A stretch of 61,984 nt of DNA. It comes from Nitrospirota bacterium (GTDB taxonomy: Bacteria > Nitrospirota > Nitrospiria > Nitrospirales > Nitrospiraceae). How positions within the stretch are numbered: the first letter of the stretch is position 1; every line of letters begins with the position of its first letter. The notes below the pieces were generated by a model. It had not been told where the DNA came from, ran no database searches, and saw only the letters and a program-made list of their open reading frames with translations. Made by a program: the position numbers and the translations under genes. The stretch is taken from positions 1 through 61,984 of the forward strand of contig JAUXVD010000001.1 of the NCBI GenBank assembly GCA_030684575.1. Reading direction: 5' to 3'. Shown one piece after another: positions 19,095-29,995 of the stretch.

Positions 19095-19315
19095 TCTTTG
19101 CTCCCCTGCTCGGACACTCTCGTTTGCCTGTCCACATATCTCCTGATCCAGAAAATCCCTGCGATCGTCCCGAACCCACCAAACACAAGCGCCACAAACG
19201 CCCAGCGCCAGGGTGACTCGTTCAAGCGATAGGCCATCATGCCCACCACCGCCGCCCACACCACGATGGAGGCCACCAACCCGTAATTCATGAACAACCG
19301 CAGAAAACCCTTCAC
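19091..19315 (-). CDS. Small two-helix membrane protein
   Basis: 74 residues with two clear membrane helices (YGLVASIVVWAAVVGMMAY and WRWAFVALVFGGFGTIAGIFWI) and a charged C-terminus. It overlaps purS by 4 bp, so it is translated with the purine genes, but nothing links it to purine synthesis. The layout is AtpI-like in a very general sense. Function unknown. Confidence 0.6.
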   Translation of the reverse strand: MKGFLRLFMNYGLVASIVVWAAVVGMMAYRLNESPWRWAFVALVFGGFGTIAGIFWIRRYVDRQTRVSEQGSKE

Positions 19316-19375
19316 AGCGCTCCCCTCTTCACTTCTTCCTTCCCTCCTCTAAAGGAAGGATGTGGCAACTCTAGA

Positions 19376-19469
19376 GGGGATGGTGAGGTTGTCCTCGACT
19401 GCGCGCGTCCAACGAGGGCCTTCTGAGGCCGCGCGTTGCGCGAGCAAAGAGGACGGCCTCACCGTCCCC
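19376..19469. repeat. Long-hairpin intergenic repeat, copy 2 of 4
   Basis: Arms GGGGATGGTGAGG (19376-19388) and CCTCACCGTCCCC (19457-19469) are complementary with one wobble. The core CTGCGCGCGTCCAACGAG ... CGCGAGCAAAGAGG matches the other copies. It lies between purC and the small membrane protein gene. Confidence 0.7.
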
Positions 19470-19478
19470 GTGATCCCC

Positions 19479-20183
19479 TCACCCACAGACTCGCTTCAAC
19501 ACTTCTTGATACGCCTCTTCAATCTTCCCCAAATCCTTCCGGAACCGATCCTTGTCCATCGACTCCTTCGTCGTCTGATCCCAAAATCTGCAGGTGTCCG
19601 GAGAAATCTCATCGGCCAGGATCAGCTGGCCGTTGTGCAACCCGAACTCTAATTTGAAATCGACGAGGATCATCTGGCGCTCGCGGAAGAACGGCTGCAA
19701 CACACTGTTTACTTTTAATGCGAGCCGCTTGATCTCCGCCATCTGCTCCGGTGTCGCCAGCTTCATCAATCGAATGTGTTCATCGGCAATGAGCGGATCA
19801 CCCAGCGCATCGTTCTTGTAATACCACTCCACGATGGCCGGCTCGATCGGATCACCCTCTTTCAATCCCAGCCGCTTTGCCAAACTGCCGGCCACGACGT
19901 TGCGGACCACCACTTCGACCGGCACGATCGTCACCTTCTTCGTCAGCAGTTCCCGATCGCTCAACCGCTCGATAAAATGCGTTGGCACGCCGGCCTGCTC
20001 CAGCAGACGGAAGAGCCGCTCGGATATCTTATTGTTGACGACGCCTTTTTCGACGATGGTCCCGCGCTTCTGCGCATTGAACGCGGTCGCATCGTCCTTG
20101 AAATACTGAACGACCTGATCCGGTTTGTCCGTGGCGAACACCTTCTTCGCCTTGCCTTCGTAGAGCATGCTGCCTATGGTCAT
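19479..20183 (-). CDS. purC: SAICAR synthetase
   Basis: 234 residues, the usual length of bacterial PurC, which joins CAIR and aspartate. Signatures are [14 protein letters not shown], the [12 protein letters not shown] region, [15 protein letters not shown] and the ATP-site ending VDFKLEFG...[14 protein letters not shown]. It lies 31 bp downstream of chlorite dismutase and is part of the purB-cld-purC block. Confidence 0.96.
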   Translation of the reverse strand: MTIGSMLYEGKAKKVFATDKPDQVVQYFKDDATAFNAQKRGTIVEKGVVNNKISERLFRLLEQAGVPTHFIERLSDRELLTKKVTIVPVEVVVRNVVAGSLAKRLGLKEGDPIEPAIVEWYYKNDALGDPLIADEHIRLMKLATPEQMAEIKRLALKVNSVLQPFFRERQMILVDFKLEFGLHNGQLILADEISPDTCRFWDQTTKESMDKDRFRKDLGKIEEAYQEVLKRVCG

Positions 20184-20214
20184 GATCTGCCCTTCATCCC
20201 CGCGGTCACGCAGA

Positions 20215-21006
20215 CTATTGTGCTAATGCTTCCATGATTTCCGGCAAAGACATCGCCGTCCCGATCAACGTCGGATGCCCGAACCGTCTGGTGTACTGAA
20301 ACTCTTTCACCTTCTCCAACGCAAGAATCAGACTGTGAAAATCCTCCAGGTTGGAGGTTTCAAAATACGTAATGAAGTCCAAATCATCGAGTCCGCTGGA
20401 GTGATAGAGCTTCCGCTTGACGGTCTTGAGGTAGGGCAGCGTGGCTTCCGTATGTTCCTTCATCATCGCCATCCGCTTGTCCTGATCGAGGGCCCACCAG
20501 TCGGCGCTCTTCCTGATCGGGATGACGATCGCATAGGGCTTGGGGCCTGCCTCGCTGGCGGCCTTGAGGTCGGCCTTCAACTGGTCCGGAAACCCCGGCA
20601 CATAATTCGCTTTCTTGGTCAAGCCATGCATGATGCCGGCCGTCTTCAGATGCTTACCGAAGAGGCTGCTCTGAAGATCGAGCAGAAACTTTTGCGTCTC
20701 TCGCAGCTCAACGGCATGTATGCGGAACATGATGTCGGCATGATCCGACAGGCCGCGCGTCAGATAGAGATCGATCGCAATCTTCTCGCGATGCTGTTCG
20801 ACCACACCCCGCAAGACGGTCAGATGCGCGATACGCGTCGCTTGGTCTTCTTTAGCCCAGTCCTCATCCAGCGTGAATGCGGCAATGGTACCGTAGACAC
20901 CAGGCTCGCTCAGAAGTTTGTCACGATCGGCGGCCTGGGAGGTCGATACCGTCATGAGCCCGACTAATGCCAGCAAAGCAAACCGCACGATCCTAGAAGG
21001 CTTCAT
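20215..21006 (-). CDS. cld: Chlorite dismutase, periplasmic
   Basis: 263-residue precursor of the haem b enzyme that splits chlorite into chloride and O2. A signal peptide ([15 protein letters not shown]) ends near residue 25. Mature-protein landmarks known for the Nitrospira enzyme are all here: proximal haem ligand His185 in [11 protein letters not shown] (His160 without the signal), distal Arg198 in VKRKLY (Arg173) and the Trp pair 170-171 in ADWWALD. This is therefore the long, active-type Cld. Its ATG overlaps the purB stop by 4 bp. In Nitrospira its natural role may be detoxification of chlorite formed by nitrate/nitrite enzymes, which is not settled. Confidence 0.95.
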   Translation of the reverse strand: MKPSRIVRFALLALVGLMTVSTSQAADRDKLLSEPGVYGTIAAFTLDEDWAKEDQATRIAHLTVLRGVVEQHREKIAIDLYLTRGLSDHADIMFRIHAVELRETQKFLLDLQSSLFGKHLKTAGIMHGLTKKANYVPGFPDQLKADLKAASEAGPKPYAIVIPIRKSADWWALDQDKRMAMMKEHTEATLPYLKTVKRKLYHSSGLDDLDFITYFETSNLEDFHSLILALEKVKEFQYTRRFGHPTLIGTAMSLPEIMEALAQ

Positions 21007-22331
21007 CGCTTCCCCCTCTTCGTTCGTTTACGCGTGACCGGGCCGAATACGCGCCGGAAAATCTGGTCGAGATGGCGCAGATAGTACTTCGGATCAAAAC
21101 AGGACTGAATCTCTTTTGCCGTGAGATGTGTCGACACGAAAGGGTCCTTGCCGACTAACCCCTGTAATCCCCCAGCCCCTTTCCAGGAAGCCATGGCATT
21201 GCGCTGGACCGCTTCATACGATTCCTTCCGCTGCGCGCCCTTGTCGATGAGCAACAACAGCAATCGTTGCGAGTAGACCAGCCCCCCGGTGAGATCGAGG
21301 TTGCGCTGCATGTTCTCGGGGTAGACCACCAGGTTCTTGATCACATCGGTCATCCGCGCCAACATGTAATCGATCAGAATCGTGCTGTCCGGCATAATCA
21401 CCCGCTCGACGGACGAATGGCTGATATCGCGCTCATGCCAGAGGGCGACGTTCTCCATTGCCGCGAGACTATTGCCCCGCACGACGCGCGCCAAGCCACA
21501 GAGATTCTCCGACGCGATCGGGTTCCGCTTATGCGGCATCGCCGAGGACCCCTTCTGCCCTGCCGAAAAATACTCTTCCGCCTCGAGCACCTCGGTCCGT
21601 TGCAGATGACGAATCTCCGTCGCAAACTTTTCGATGCTGGCCGCCAACAGGGCCAGGGCCGAGGCATAGGCCGCATGGCGATCGCGCTGCACGACTTGAT
21701 TGGAGACAGGGTCCGGCGTGAGCCCCAGCTTGGCGCAGACATACTCTTCCACGTCAGGCCCTTGATGCGCGAAGGTGCCCATTGCACCGGAAAGCTTCCC
21801 CACGGCGATGTCCTGCCTCACGTGTATCAACCGCTCCCGATGCCGGCGGGCTTCTTCGTACCAAATGGCCAGCTTGAAGCCGAACGAGATCGGTTCCCCA
21901 TGGATGCCATGCGAACGACCGACCATCACGGTGTTCTTGTACTTCAGCGCCTGCTTCTTCAGCACGGAGATCAACTCGTCGAGGTCCTCAAGGATGAGAT
22001 CGAGCGCCTCGGTCATCTGTACGGCCAAAGAGGTGTCCACGATATCCGAGGAGGTCAGCCCCATATGGAGGAACCGATGCTCGGGACCGACCGAATCCAC
22101 AAGCGATTCGAGGAAGGCGATCACATCGTGTTTCGTCACCTTCTCGATTCGTTCGATCCGTTTCACATCGATCGTGGCTTTCTTCGCAATCCGCGCCGAC
22201 GTGCCACGCGGAACCTGTCCGGCCCGTTCGAACGCCGCACAGGCCGCCAGCTCGACCTCGAGCCAAATCTCGTACTTCCGCTTCAACTCCCAGATGGCCT
22301 TCATCTTGGGACGGGTATATCGCTCGATCAT
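21003..22331 (-). CDS. purB: Adenylosuccinate lyase
   Basis: 442 residues; acts twice in purine synthesis, on SAICAR and on adenylosuccinate. It belongs to the fumarase/aspartase fold with the family signature GSSAMPHKRNPI (about residue 265) and TSSDIVDT, SHGIHGEPISFG. ATG 22331 follows GAGGTGGAG; a GTG 6 bp earlier is less likely. Its stop overlaps the start of cld. Confidence 0.96.
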   Translation of the reverse strand: MIERYTRPKMKAIWELKRKYEIWLEVELAACAAFERAGQVPRGTSARIAKKATIDVKRIERIEKVTKHDVIAFLESLVDSVGPEHRFLHMGLTSSDIVDTSLAVQMTEALDLILEDLDELISVLKKQALKYKNTVMVGRSHGIHGEPISFGFKLAIWYEEARRHRERLIHVRQDIAVGKLSGAMGTFAHQGPDVEEYVCAKLGLTPDPVSNQVVQRDRHAAYASALALLAASIEKFATEIRHLQRTEVLEAEEYFSAGQKGSSAMPHKRNPIASENLCGLARVVRGNSLAAMENVALWHERDISHSSVERVIMPDSTILIDYMLARMTDVIKNLVVYPENMQRNLDLTGGLVYSQRLLLLLIDKGAQRKESYEAVQRNAMASWKGAGGLQGLVGKDPFVSTHLTAKEIQSCFDPKYYLRHLDQIFRRVFGPVTRKRTKRGKR

Positions 22332-22349
22332 CTCCACCTCACGGTGCAG

Positions 22350-22447
22350 GCTCGCGGCAAGGGGCTATCGGCAAGAGGCGATGACGGATCGAACGGAAAA
22401 GAATACATGAATTACTCCCTCTAGCCTCTTGCCCCAGGCCTCTCGCC
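22350..22447. repeat. CTAG/CTCGCC-rich palindromic repeat, copy 3, entering nusB
   Basis: Left arm GGCAAGGGGCTATCGGCAAG and right arm CTCTAGCCTCTTGCCCC, ending GGCCTCTCGCC as in copies 1 and 2. The right part overlaps the 3' end of nusB, so the last residues of NusB (ERPGARG) are encoded by the repeat. Confidence 0.5.
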
Positions 22448-22876
22448 GGCCGCTTCGGCTCGCTTGGTGGCCAACGTCAATTCTTTGTTCAAGACCTGGT
22501 CGAGCACGCCGTTCACGAATTTCGACGCTTCGTCATCGCCGAAGCTTTTCGCCAACTCGACGGCTTCATTCATCGTCACCCTGGCCGGCACATCATCCAT
22601 CCACATGAGTTCATAGACGCCGGCACGCAGGATATTGCGGTCCACGATCGGCATGCGACTGATCTTCCAATTGGTCGCGTATTTCGTGATGAGGGCGTCC
22701 AGCTCAGGCTTCTGCGCCAAGACCCCGGCCACGAGCCGTTCCGCAAAGGCCCTCGCCTCACCCGAAGCCTCGTTCTCTTTCCAAAACACATCCAGCCACA
22801 AACCGGACTTGCCATGAATATCGTATTGAAACAAAATCTGGAGCGCGCGCTCCCTCGCTTGATGGCGTGTTCCCAT
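22421..22876 (-). CDS. nusB: Transcription antitermination factor NusB
   Basis: 151 residues, all-helical NusB that acts with NusE on rRNA boxA sites. It begins [18 protein letters not shown], and the conserved [18 protein letters not shown] and [27 protein letters not shown] are present. The C-terminal tail lies in an intergenic repeat, so the ending is unusual. It lies 2 bp downstream of ribH, a common nusB-ribH pairing. Confidence 0.95.
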   Translation of the reverse strand: MGTRHQARERALQILFQYDIHGKSGLWLDVFWKENEASGEARAFAERLVAGVLAQKPELDALITKYATNWKISRMPIVDRNILRAGVYELMWMDDVPARVTMNEAVELAKSFGDDEASKFVNGVLDQVLNKELTLATKRAEAAGERPGARG

Positions 22877-22878
22877 GG

Positions 22879-23418
22879 CTAGGCCTTGGGCTTCCGCGGT
22901 GCTCGCTTTTTGGCTGACGTTGTACGCTTCGCGCTCACCGGAGCCTCCTCGTCCACCCGTAACAGACGCATCACCGTCGCCATCTCTATCGCAGACTTGG
23001 CCGCTTCGCCCCCACGGTTAAACTTCGCCGGCTCAGCCCGCTCAATCGCCTGCGCGATCGTGTGCGTCGTCAGGACGCCGAAGATCATCGGCACGTCAGC
23101 ATCCAGCGCCGCCTGCCCGATCCCGCGGCTCACCTCCGCACTGATGTAGTCGAAATGCGGCGTGTCGCCGCGAATGACCGCCCCGAGACAAATCACCGCA
23201 TTGAACTGCTTCGTCCGCGCCATGGCCCTCGCCACCAAGGGAATCTCGAAGGCCCCCGGCACCCGCACCACCTCGATGTCGTCGGCCTTCACCCCATGCG
23301 AGGTCAGCCCCTCCACGCAGGAGCTCAGCAACTTACTCGTGACGAACTTATTGAACTTCGCGACGACAATTCCGAATCGCAACCCCGTCGCATCCTGTGA
23401 ACCTTTACGCAGCTTCAT
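22879..23418 (-). CDS. ribH: 6,7-dimethyl-8-ribityllumazine synthase
   Basis: 179 residues; penultimate step of riboflavin synthesis. Signatures are [51 protein letters not shown] and [20 protein letters not shown]. The C-terminus carries a basic Ala/Lys-rich tail ([16 protein letters not shown]) longer than usual, of unknown purpose. Lies between ribBA and nusB. Confidence 0.95.
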   Translation of the reverse strand: MKLRKGSQDATGLRFGIVVAKFNKFVTSKLLSSCVEGLTSHGVKADDIEVVRVPGAFEIPLVARAMARTKQFNAVICLGAVIRGDTPHFDYISAEVSRGIGQAALDADVPMIFGVLTTHTIAQAIERAEPAKFNRGGEAAKSAIEMATVMRLLRVDEEAPVSAKRTTSAKKRAPRKPKA

Positions 23419-23458
23419 CTCTTCGTTTCTTCTCCTTCAGCACATTCGTCACAAATTA

Positions 23459-23554
23459 GGGGACGGCCAGCTTGCCCTTCAACTGCGCGCGTCGAGCGAC
23501 CACCGTTTTATCGTGGGGGCTCCGCGAGCAAAGAAGGGCGGGCTGGCCGTCCCC
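23459..23554. repeat. Long-hairpin intergenic repeat, copy 3 of 4
   Basis: Arms GGGGACGGCCAGC (23459-23471) and GCTGGCCGTCCCC (23542-23554) are perfectly complementary. An inner GCCCTTC/GAAGGGC pair extends the stem, and the core CTGCGCGCGTCGAGCGAC ... GCTCCGCGAGCAAAGAAG is the family core. It sits between the ribBA stop and the ribH start. Confidence 0.75.
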
Positions 23555-23556
23555 CG

Positions 23557-24765
23557 TCACACCTTTTTGAGAATGTGCCCCATCTTATTTTTCTTTGTCC
23601 GCAGATACTTCACATTCTGCGCACCCGGTTGGATTTCGATCGACACCCGCTCAACCACTTTCAATCCATACCCTTCGATACCCACGATCTTGCGAGGATT
23701 GTTCGTGATGAGCCGGATCTGATGCAGCCCGAGGTTGACGAGGATCTGTGCCCCCACACCGTAATCGCGCAGGTCAGCCTTAAACCCCAACTGAAGATTC
23801 GCCTCAACCGTATCGCACCCCTGATCTTGCAACCCGTAGGCTCTGATCTTATTGAGCAGGCCGATACCGCGACCCTCTTGATTGAGATAGAGCAGGACCC
23901 CGCGCCCTTCCTTTTGGATCACGTCCATCGCCTTGTGGAGCTGGTCTCGACAGTCGCATCGAATGGAACCCAACGCATCGGCCGTTAAACAACCGGAATG
24001 CACCCGGACCAATGTCGGCTCCCCGCTATCGACGCGCCCTTTCACCAGGGCAATATGCGTGATGCCGTCCACTTCGTTTTCGAAGGCCACCGCCTCGAAA
24101 TCGCCGAACGTCGTCGGCATCCGCGCACTGGCCATGCGCCGCACAAAGGTCTCGCGCTGCATACGGTATTCGATGAGCGCCTTGATCGTGACCATCTTCA
24201 GCTTGTGCGCCTTGGCAAACTTCGTCAGCTCCGGCACCCGCGCCATGGTGCCGTCCTCGTTCATGATTTCGCAGATCACACCGGCAGGACTCAGCCCGGC
24301 CAACCGCGCCAAATCGACGGAGCCTTCGGTCTGCCCCGCGCGCCGTAGCACACCGCCTTGCTGCGCCTTCAACGGGAAAATATGACCGGGCCTCGCCAGA
24401 TCGCTCGGCTTCGCCTTCGGATCGATGGCAACATGAATCGTCGTCGCCCGATCTGCCGCAGAAATCCCCGTCGTAATATCTTTTCGCGCATCGATGGACA
24501 CGGTAAACGCCGTCCCGAACGTGGCAGTGTTCTCAGCCGCCTGCTGCGGCAACTGCAGTTCTTCGACTCGCTGGGGAGTCAGCGCGAGGCAGATCAACCC
24601 ACGGGCATGTTTGGCCATGAAATTGACGGCCTGGGGCGTGACATGCTCAGCGGCAATCACGAGATCGCCTTCGTTCTCTCGATCTTCGTCATCGACGAGG
24701 ATGATGAACTTGCCCCGCTTAATGTCTTTAATCGCGTCTTCGATACTATGAAATGGAGTGGACAT
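23557..24765 (-). CDS. ribBA: Bifunctional DHBP synthase / GTP cyclohydrolase II
   Basis: 402 residues. The N-terminal RibB domain (residues ~1-205) has [15 protein letters not shown] and [10 protein letters not shown], which make the butanone phosphate moiety. The C-terminal RibA domain has the zinc triad in [16 protein letters not shown] and the GTP site [18 protein letters not shown]. It feeds the riboflavin pathway together with ribH downstream. I see no FMN riboswitch in the 98-bp upstream gap. Confidence 0.96.
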   Translation of the reverse strand: MSTPFHSIEDAIKDIKRGKFIILVDDEDRENEGDLVIAAEHVTPQAVNFMAKHARGLICLALTPQRVEELQLPQQAAENTATFGTAFTVSIDARKDITTGISAADRATTIHVAIDPKAKPSDLARPGHIFPLKAQQGGVLRRAGQTEGSVDLARLAGLSPAGVICEIMNEDGTMARVPELTKFAKAHKLKMVTIKALIEYRMQRETFVRRMASARMPTTFGDFEAVAFENEVDGITHIALVKGRVDSGEPTLVRVHSGCLTADALGSIRCDCRDQLHKAMDVIQKEGRGVLLYLNQEGRGIGLLNKIRAYGLQDQGCDTVEANLQLGFKADLRDYGVGAQILVNLGLHQIRLITNNPRKIVGIEGYGLKVVERVSIEIQPGAQNVKYLRTKKNKMGHILKKV

Positions 24766-24863
24766 AATGTTGCTGGTCGCTATTCAATGGGGGCACGTTG
24801 TACGGGAGGATCAATTTATCATTTCACATTGCACATTTGACATGGTTTTTTTGCCCCTCAGGG

Positions 24864-26093
24864 TCAACGGGAAAAACGGCCCGGTGCATCCATCGGCTGG
24901 GTCAGTCGCTGTGCCCGTCGTTCCGCCAGCAGAACGGTGCCCCAGGCGCAAGTCGCGGCGGCGGCAAAGAGCCACAAGCCTGCACGATAGGAGCCAGTAA
25001 CTTCCTTCAGCGTCCCCAGCCAGAGAGGCAAGAGAAACCCTCCAATCCCGCCCGCCGCTCCTACGATCCCAGAGGCAAGACCGATCTGTTTGGGAAACCA
25101 TTCCGAGGCCAACTGGAGAATCACTCCATTGCCGACCCCCATGGCGCCCACGGCTGCGACGATCAGCCCGACGGCAACCGTGACATCCGTCACGTGACCC
25201 AGCCCCGCGACCAAGCCTGCAACGAAGGGCAAAGACAATACGAGTGTTCGCAACCCCCCGATCCGGTCAGCGGCATGACCGCCAAGCGGACGGATGAGAC
25301 TGCCCACCAATCCACACAAGGCAGCAATCGAGCCGGCGGCAATGCCATCCACGTGGTACTGCTCGTGAAAGAAGAGCGGCAGCATGCTGCAGAACCCGAC
25401 AAACCCGCCGAACGTGACGGCATACAGCCCGCAGAGCCAATAGGCTTTCGGGTGCCGGACCATCAGAGCCACATTGTGCCACCAATGGGTATCGCGCTCG
25501 GACCGCCGGCTCTGTCGATCGTCACGCACGAACAACACGAATACGGCCAGGATGAGAAGAATCGGGAGCACCATCCATCCGAATACGGCATGCCATCCGC
25601 TCGTGGCCGCAATGCGCGGCGCGCAAAAGAGAATCAACACGGTGCCGACATTCCCCGACGCCACAATGCCCAATACCAACCCTTGATGGGCAGGCGGATA
25701 GGTCCGGCCCGCCAACGGCAAGCTCACCGCAAAGCTCGCCCCCGCGATGCCGAGCAAAAACGCGACCGCGAGCAGCTCGACATAACTATGAACGCCCAAC
25801 CACCCCCAGAGGACGACCGCCAACTCGCCCAGCAGAATGAGTATTCCCGTCGGCTTCGCCCCGTACCAATCGCTGCTCCAACCGGCCAACACCCGGAGCA
25901 GCGCACCGCCCAACATCGGGAGCGCGACGACCACTGCCGTCTGCGTACCGGTCAGTTGCAGACTGTCCGCGAGTACAACGCTCAGGGCGCCCAACAGTAG
26001 CCAGACCATAAAACTGACCGCGAGATGCAGCCACGATCCAATCAATGTGGGCCAATGGCCACGCGTAAGGGCGAGAAACATGTCCGTCATCAC
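24864..26093 (-). CDS. NarK-like nitrate/nitrite carrier (MFS)
   Basis: 409 residues with about twelve membrane segments. Features of the NarK/NasA branch are SFMVWLLLGALSVVLA in helix 1, the glycine-rich signature GVGNGVILQLASEWFP followed by GLASGIVGAAGGIGGFLLP, and IRPLGGHAADRIG. It probably moves nitrite and/or nitrate across the inner membrane. It stands alone, convergent with no gene and divergent from the sigma factor gene. There is no six-base-loop hairpin leader upstream, unlike the nitrogen genes at 46-59 kb. Confidence 0.8.
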   Translation of the reverse strand: MMTDMFLALTRGHWPTLIGSWLHLAVSFMVWLLLGALSVVLADSLQLTGTQTAVVVALPMLGGALLRVLAGWSSDWYGAKPTGILILLGELAVVLWGWLGVHSYVELLAVAFLLGIAGASFAVSLPLAGRTYPPAHQGLVLGIVASGNVGTVLILFCAPRIAATSGWHAVFGWMVLPILLILAVFVLFVRDDRQSRRSERDTHWWHNVALMVRHPKAYWLCGLYAVTFGGFVGFCSMLPLFFHEQYHVDGIAAGSIAALCGLVGSLIRPLGGHAADRIGGLRTLVLSLPFVAGLVAGLGHVTDVTVAVGLIVAAVGAMGVGNGVILQLASEWFPKQIGLASGIVGAAGGIGGFLLPLWLGTLKEVTGSYRAGLWLFAAAATCAWGTVLLAERRAQRLTQPMDAPGRFSR

Positions 26094-26201
26094 AATCGAC
26101 GTTCTCCCAATCTACAGAGCCGCCCACTATATGGGACCGCCTTTCATTCGCGCAAGATGAAGGAGACCCGCGGATTTTCAGCGCTCCGCTGACGCTTCTT
26201 T

Positions 26202-27218
26202 ATGATAATCTCGCCCCTTATGAGTCCGCGCGACAAAGATCTCGACGAAGAACCGCTCGAACCAGAGGTCCTGGAGCCGTCCGAGGAGGAGATCTCCGAG
26301 ATCAGCCCGCCTCCCGAAGCCTCTCACGCTGCAACCCCGATCGACGGGCAGGCCGCCGATATCACGGCTGTCGTGCCGGTTACGGCGCTCCAGCATTACC
26401 TGGCCGAAGTCCGGCGCTATCCCTACCTCACCAAAGAAGAAGAACTGCTCCTGTTCCATGAATACCGGAACAACGGGGACCGCGAGGCCGCCGTGAAGCT
26501 CATCATGGCTAACTTACGGGTTTCTCTCTCGATTGCCGCTGAGTATCTCCACACCGGCGCCGACCATATGGACCTCATTCAAGAGGGCAACGTCGGGCTC
26601 ATGCATGCCATCAAGAAGTTCGATCCGTCGAAAAACGTGCGCTTTTACGCCTATGCCGCCTGGTGGTCTCGCGCCTACATCCTTCGGTATTTGCTGAATA
26701 CCTACCGGCTGGTCAAGATCGGGACGACCCAAGATCAACGCAAGCTGTTTTATAATCTCAAAAAGGAGAAGGCGAAGCTTGAGCGCGAAGGCTTCGCCCC
26801 GGACACGAAACTCCTCGCCGACCGATTGAATGTACGGGAGCGAGACGTCATCGAAATGGGTCAACGGCTGGGCAACTGGGAACTGTCGTTGGACCAACCG
26901 CTGGGCGAAAACCAGGAAGGCAGCCTGCTGGATGTGCTGCCGTCGCAACAGGTACCAGCCGATGAGCAACTGGCACAGACCCAGTTACAGACACTCTTTC
27001 GCACCAAGCTCGCCGAATTCACGAAGACACTCGACGAACGGGACGAAGACATCTTGAGAAACCGGATTCTCTCCGAAGCCCCGCTCACCCTCGAAGACCT
27101 CGGCGGCAAGTACTCCATCACCAAAGAACGAACGAGACAACTGGAGGCCCGCATTATTAAACGGCTGCGTGACTACATTAAGAAAGACATCAAAGATTTC
27201 GACCGCTTGCGGATCTGA
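26202..27218 (+). CDS. rpoH: RNA polymerase sigma-32-type factor
   Basis: 338 residues from ATG 26202; ATG 26220 is an alternative, and neither has a good ribosome site. An acidic, proline-rich N-terminus of about 60 residues precedes region 1.2 (LQHYLAEVRRYPYLTKEEE), region 2 (LIQEGNVGLMHAIKKFDPSKNVRFYAYAAWW split over the core-binding and -10 parts), the RpoH box QDQRKLFYNL, and region 4 (LTLEDLGGKYSITKERTRQLE). The RpoH box and the groESL genes directly downstream make a heat-shock role likely. Confidence 0.85.
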   Translation: MIISPLMSPRDKDLDEEPLEPEVLEPSEEEISEISPPPEASHAATPIDGQAADITAVVPVTALQHYLAEVRRYPYLTKEEELLLFHEYRNNGDREAAVKLIMANLRVSLSIAAEYLHTGADHMDLIQEGNVGLMHAIKKFDPSKNVRFYAYAAWWSRAYILRYLLNTYRLVKIGTTQDQRKLFYNLKKEKAKLEREGFAPDTKLLADRLNVRERDVIEMGQRLGNWELSLDQPLGENQEGSLLDVLPSQQVPADEQLAQTQLQTLFRTKLAEFTKTLDERDEDILRNRILSEAPLTLEDLGGKYSITKERTRQLEARIIKRLRDYIKKDIKDFDRLRI

Positions 27219-27355
27219 CCGCAGGGGACCCCCACCGAAAGAATGTCTAGAATACCCCGTTATCAATAGGTTATGATGCCCCCGTCCCTGTTCTGAGGGC
27301 ATGGAAGAATTTCCCCATTTCTCCCCCTTGACTTGGACGAACCCGATGCTATCTC

Positions 27356-27400
27356 TACTCCCGTGTTCGGCAGACCAGGGCTTCTGCTCGTTCGGGAGTA
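27356..27400 (+). promoter_or_regulatory. Inverted repeat in groES upstream region
   Basis: TACTCCCG (27356-27363) pairs with CGGGAGTA (27393-27400), with an inner GCAG/CTGC pair. A weak sigma-70-like pair (TTGACT at 27328-27333, TATCTC near 27350) lies just before it, so the hairpin would be near the transcript start, about 80 bp upstream of groES. It is not a CIRCE element. It may be an operator or a 5' stem affecting mRNA stability. Confidence 0.4.
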
Positions 27401-27479
27401 CCACGATTACGCCATCGAGTTCGCACCTGTTCTACATCGTTTATTTTCACTGGGTTAACTTTAGGAGGAGGGTATCGTT

Positions 27480-27788
27480 ATGAGCACTGCAGCCAAGGAA
27501 AAGACCGAGAAGAAAGACCTGACCAAGGGGTTCCAGCCTTTGGGTGACCGGGTATTCGTCACCTACACCGAGGAATTGGACCGCACCGCGGGCGGCATCT
27601 ACGTCCCAGACAGCGCGAAAGAGAAGCCACAACGGGGCATCATCCAGGGCATCGGCAAGAAGGTGGAGAGCGTCAAAGTCGGCGACCAGGTCCTCTTCGA
27701 CAAATACTCAGGCAGCAAGCTCCGCATCGAAGACGAAGAATGTCTCATCCTGAAGGAAGAAGACATCCTCGGCGTCTTCAACAGCTAA
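27480..27788 (+). CDS. groS: Co-chaperonin GroES
   Basis: 102 residues; heptameric lid of the GroEL cage. FQPLGDRVFVTYTEELDRTAGGIYVP includes the mobile loop, and the ending EDEECLILKEEDILGVFNS is typical. It has an extra charged N-terminus of about 15 residues (STAAKEKTEKKDLTK) compared with usual GroES. A strong ribosome site (AGGAGGAGGG) precedes ATG 27480. groEL follows after 47 bp. Confidence 0.97.
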   Translation: MSTAAKEKTEKKDLTKGFQPLGDRVFVTYTEELDRTAGGIYVPDSAKEKPQRGIIQGIGKKVESVKVGDQVLFDKYSGSKLRIEDEECLILKEEDILGVFNS

Positions 27789-27820
27789 TCACCACTACAC
27801 ATTACGACGATACTTTTTAA

Positions 27821-29473
<1,653 letters not shown>

Positions 29474-29521
29474 GAACAGACAAAGAGCGATTAGCCTATA
29501 GCTGATCGCTCGGAGTTCTTG

Positions 29522-29562
29522 ACGAAGGCCCCAGCGGTGATCCCGCTGGGGCCTTCGTGTTT
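29522..29562 (+). terminator. Intrinsic terminator after groESL
   Basis: CGAAGGCCCCAGCGG pairs with CCGCTGGGGCCTTCG around a short loop, followed by TGTTT. A smaller hairpin GAGCGAT/ATCGCTC lies just before it at 29487-29513. The strong stem closes the groESL transcription unit. Confidence 0.85.
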
Positions 29563-29620
29563 CAGGACTCGTATCGCGTTAGAATGAGCCTCGGCGACAA
29601 CGAGCCTGGAGATATGTCCT

Positions 29621-29995
29621 GTGTTTATCGAAGTCGAATCAAACGAGAATTGCGAGGCCAGCTTCTTTGGCCGGTTCAAGGAAATCCGCCCGGCTCGCCC
29701 GGTCGTACAAGTCAAGCTCTACGACCGGAACTCCGCAGGGGAATGGTATTGGGTCATTGGCTGGCGCGACGATGCCACGTCGCCTGCGTGCCAGGCCTAT
29801 GCGCAGTTAGTCGAAGACTCGGGAGCGGGACTGACGCACGTGGTCTATGGAGGAATTCATGGCCTGCGATTCAAGCCCATCTCGACCGATGAAACCTGGG
29901 GCCTCGACAGTCCGCAGCAATGGGGAGAAGCCTACCTGTCGCTCTCCAGCGAGCGCGACCTGCGCTATGCCGAGGAGCCGCCTGCGACTCGCTGA
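29621..29995 (+). CDS. Hypothetical small soluble protein
   Basis: 124 residues from GTG 29621 with GGAG 9 bases upstream. Mixed alpha/beta sequence with many aromatic residues (EWYWVIGWRDDA; ETWGLDSPQQWGEAYL), with no signal peptide and no known motif. The 3' end overlaps the convergent GlnE-like gene by 31 bp. Unknown function. Confidence 0.5.
   Translation: MFIEVESNENCEASFFGRFKEIRPARPVVQVKLYDRNSAGEWYWVIGWRDDATSPACQAYAQLVEDSGAGLTHVVYGGIHGLRFKPISTDETWGLDSPQQWGEAYLSLSSERDLRYAEEPPATR

Noticed and set aside
21267-22424. 385-residue plus-strand frame opposite purB
   Set aside because: Antisense shadow of a clear enzyme gene.
23419-24863. FMN riboswitch near ribBA or ribH
   Set aside because: The upstream gaps are short and filled by a repeat or featureless sequence; no RFN-like core.
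24798-26000. 400-residue plus-strand frame opposite the NarK-like gene
   Set aside because: Low-complexity His/Arg/Gln-rich translation, no ribosome site, exactly antisense to a convincing transporter; a side effect of GC-rich codon use.
27219-27479. CIRCE element upstream of groES
   Set aside because: No TTAGCACTC-N9-GAGTGCTAA or close variant; only the unrelated ACTCCCG hairpin is present.
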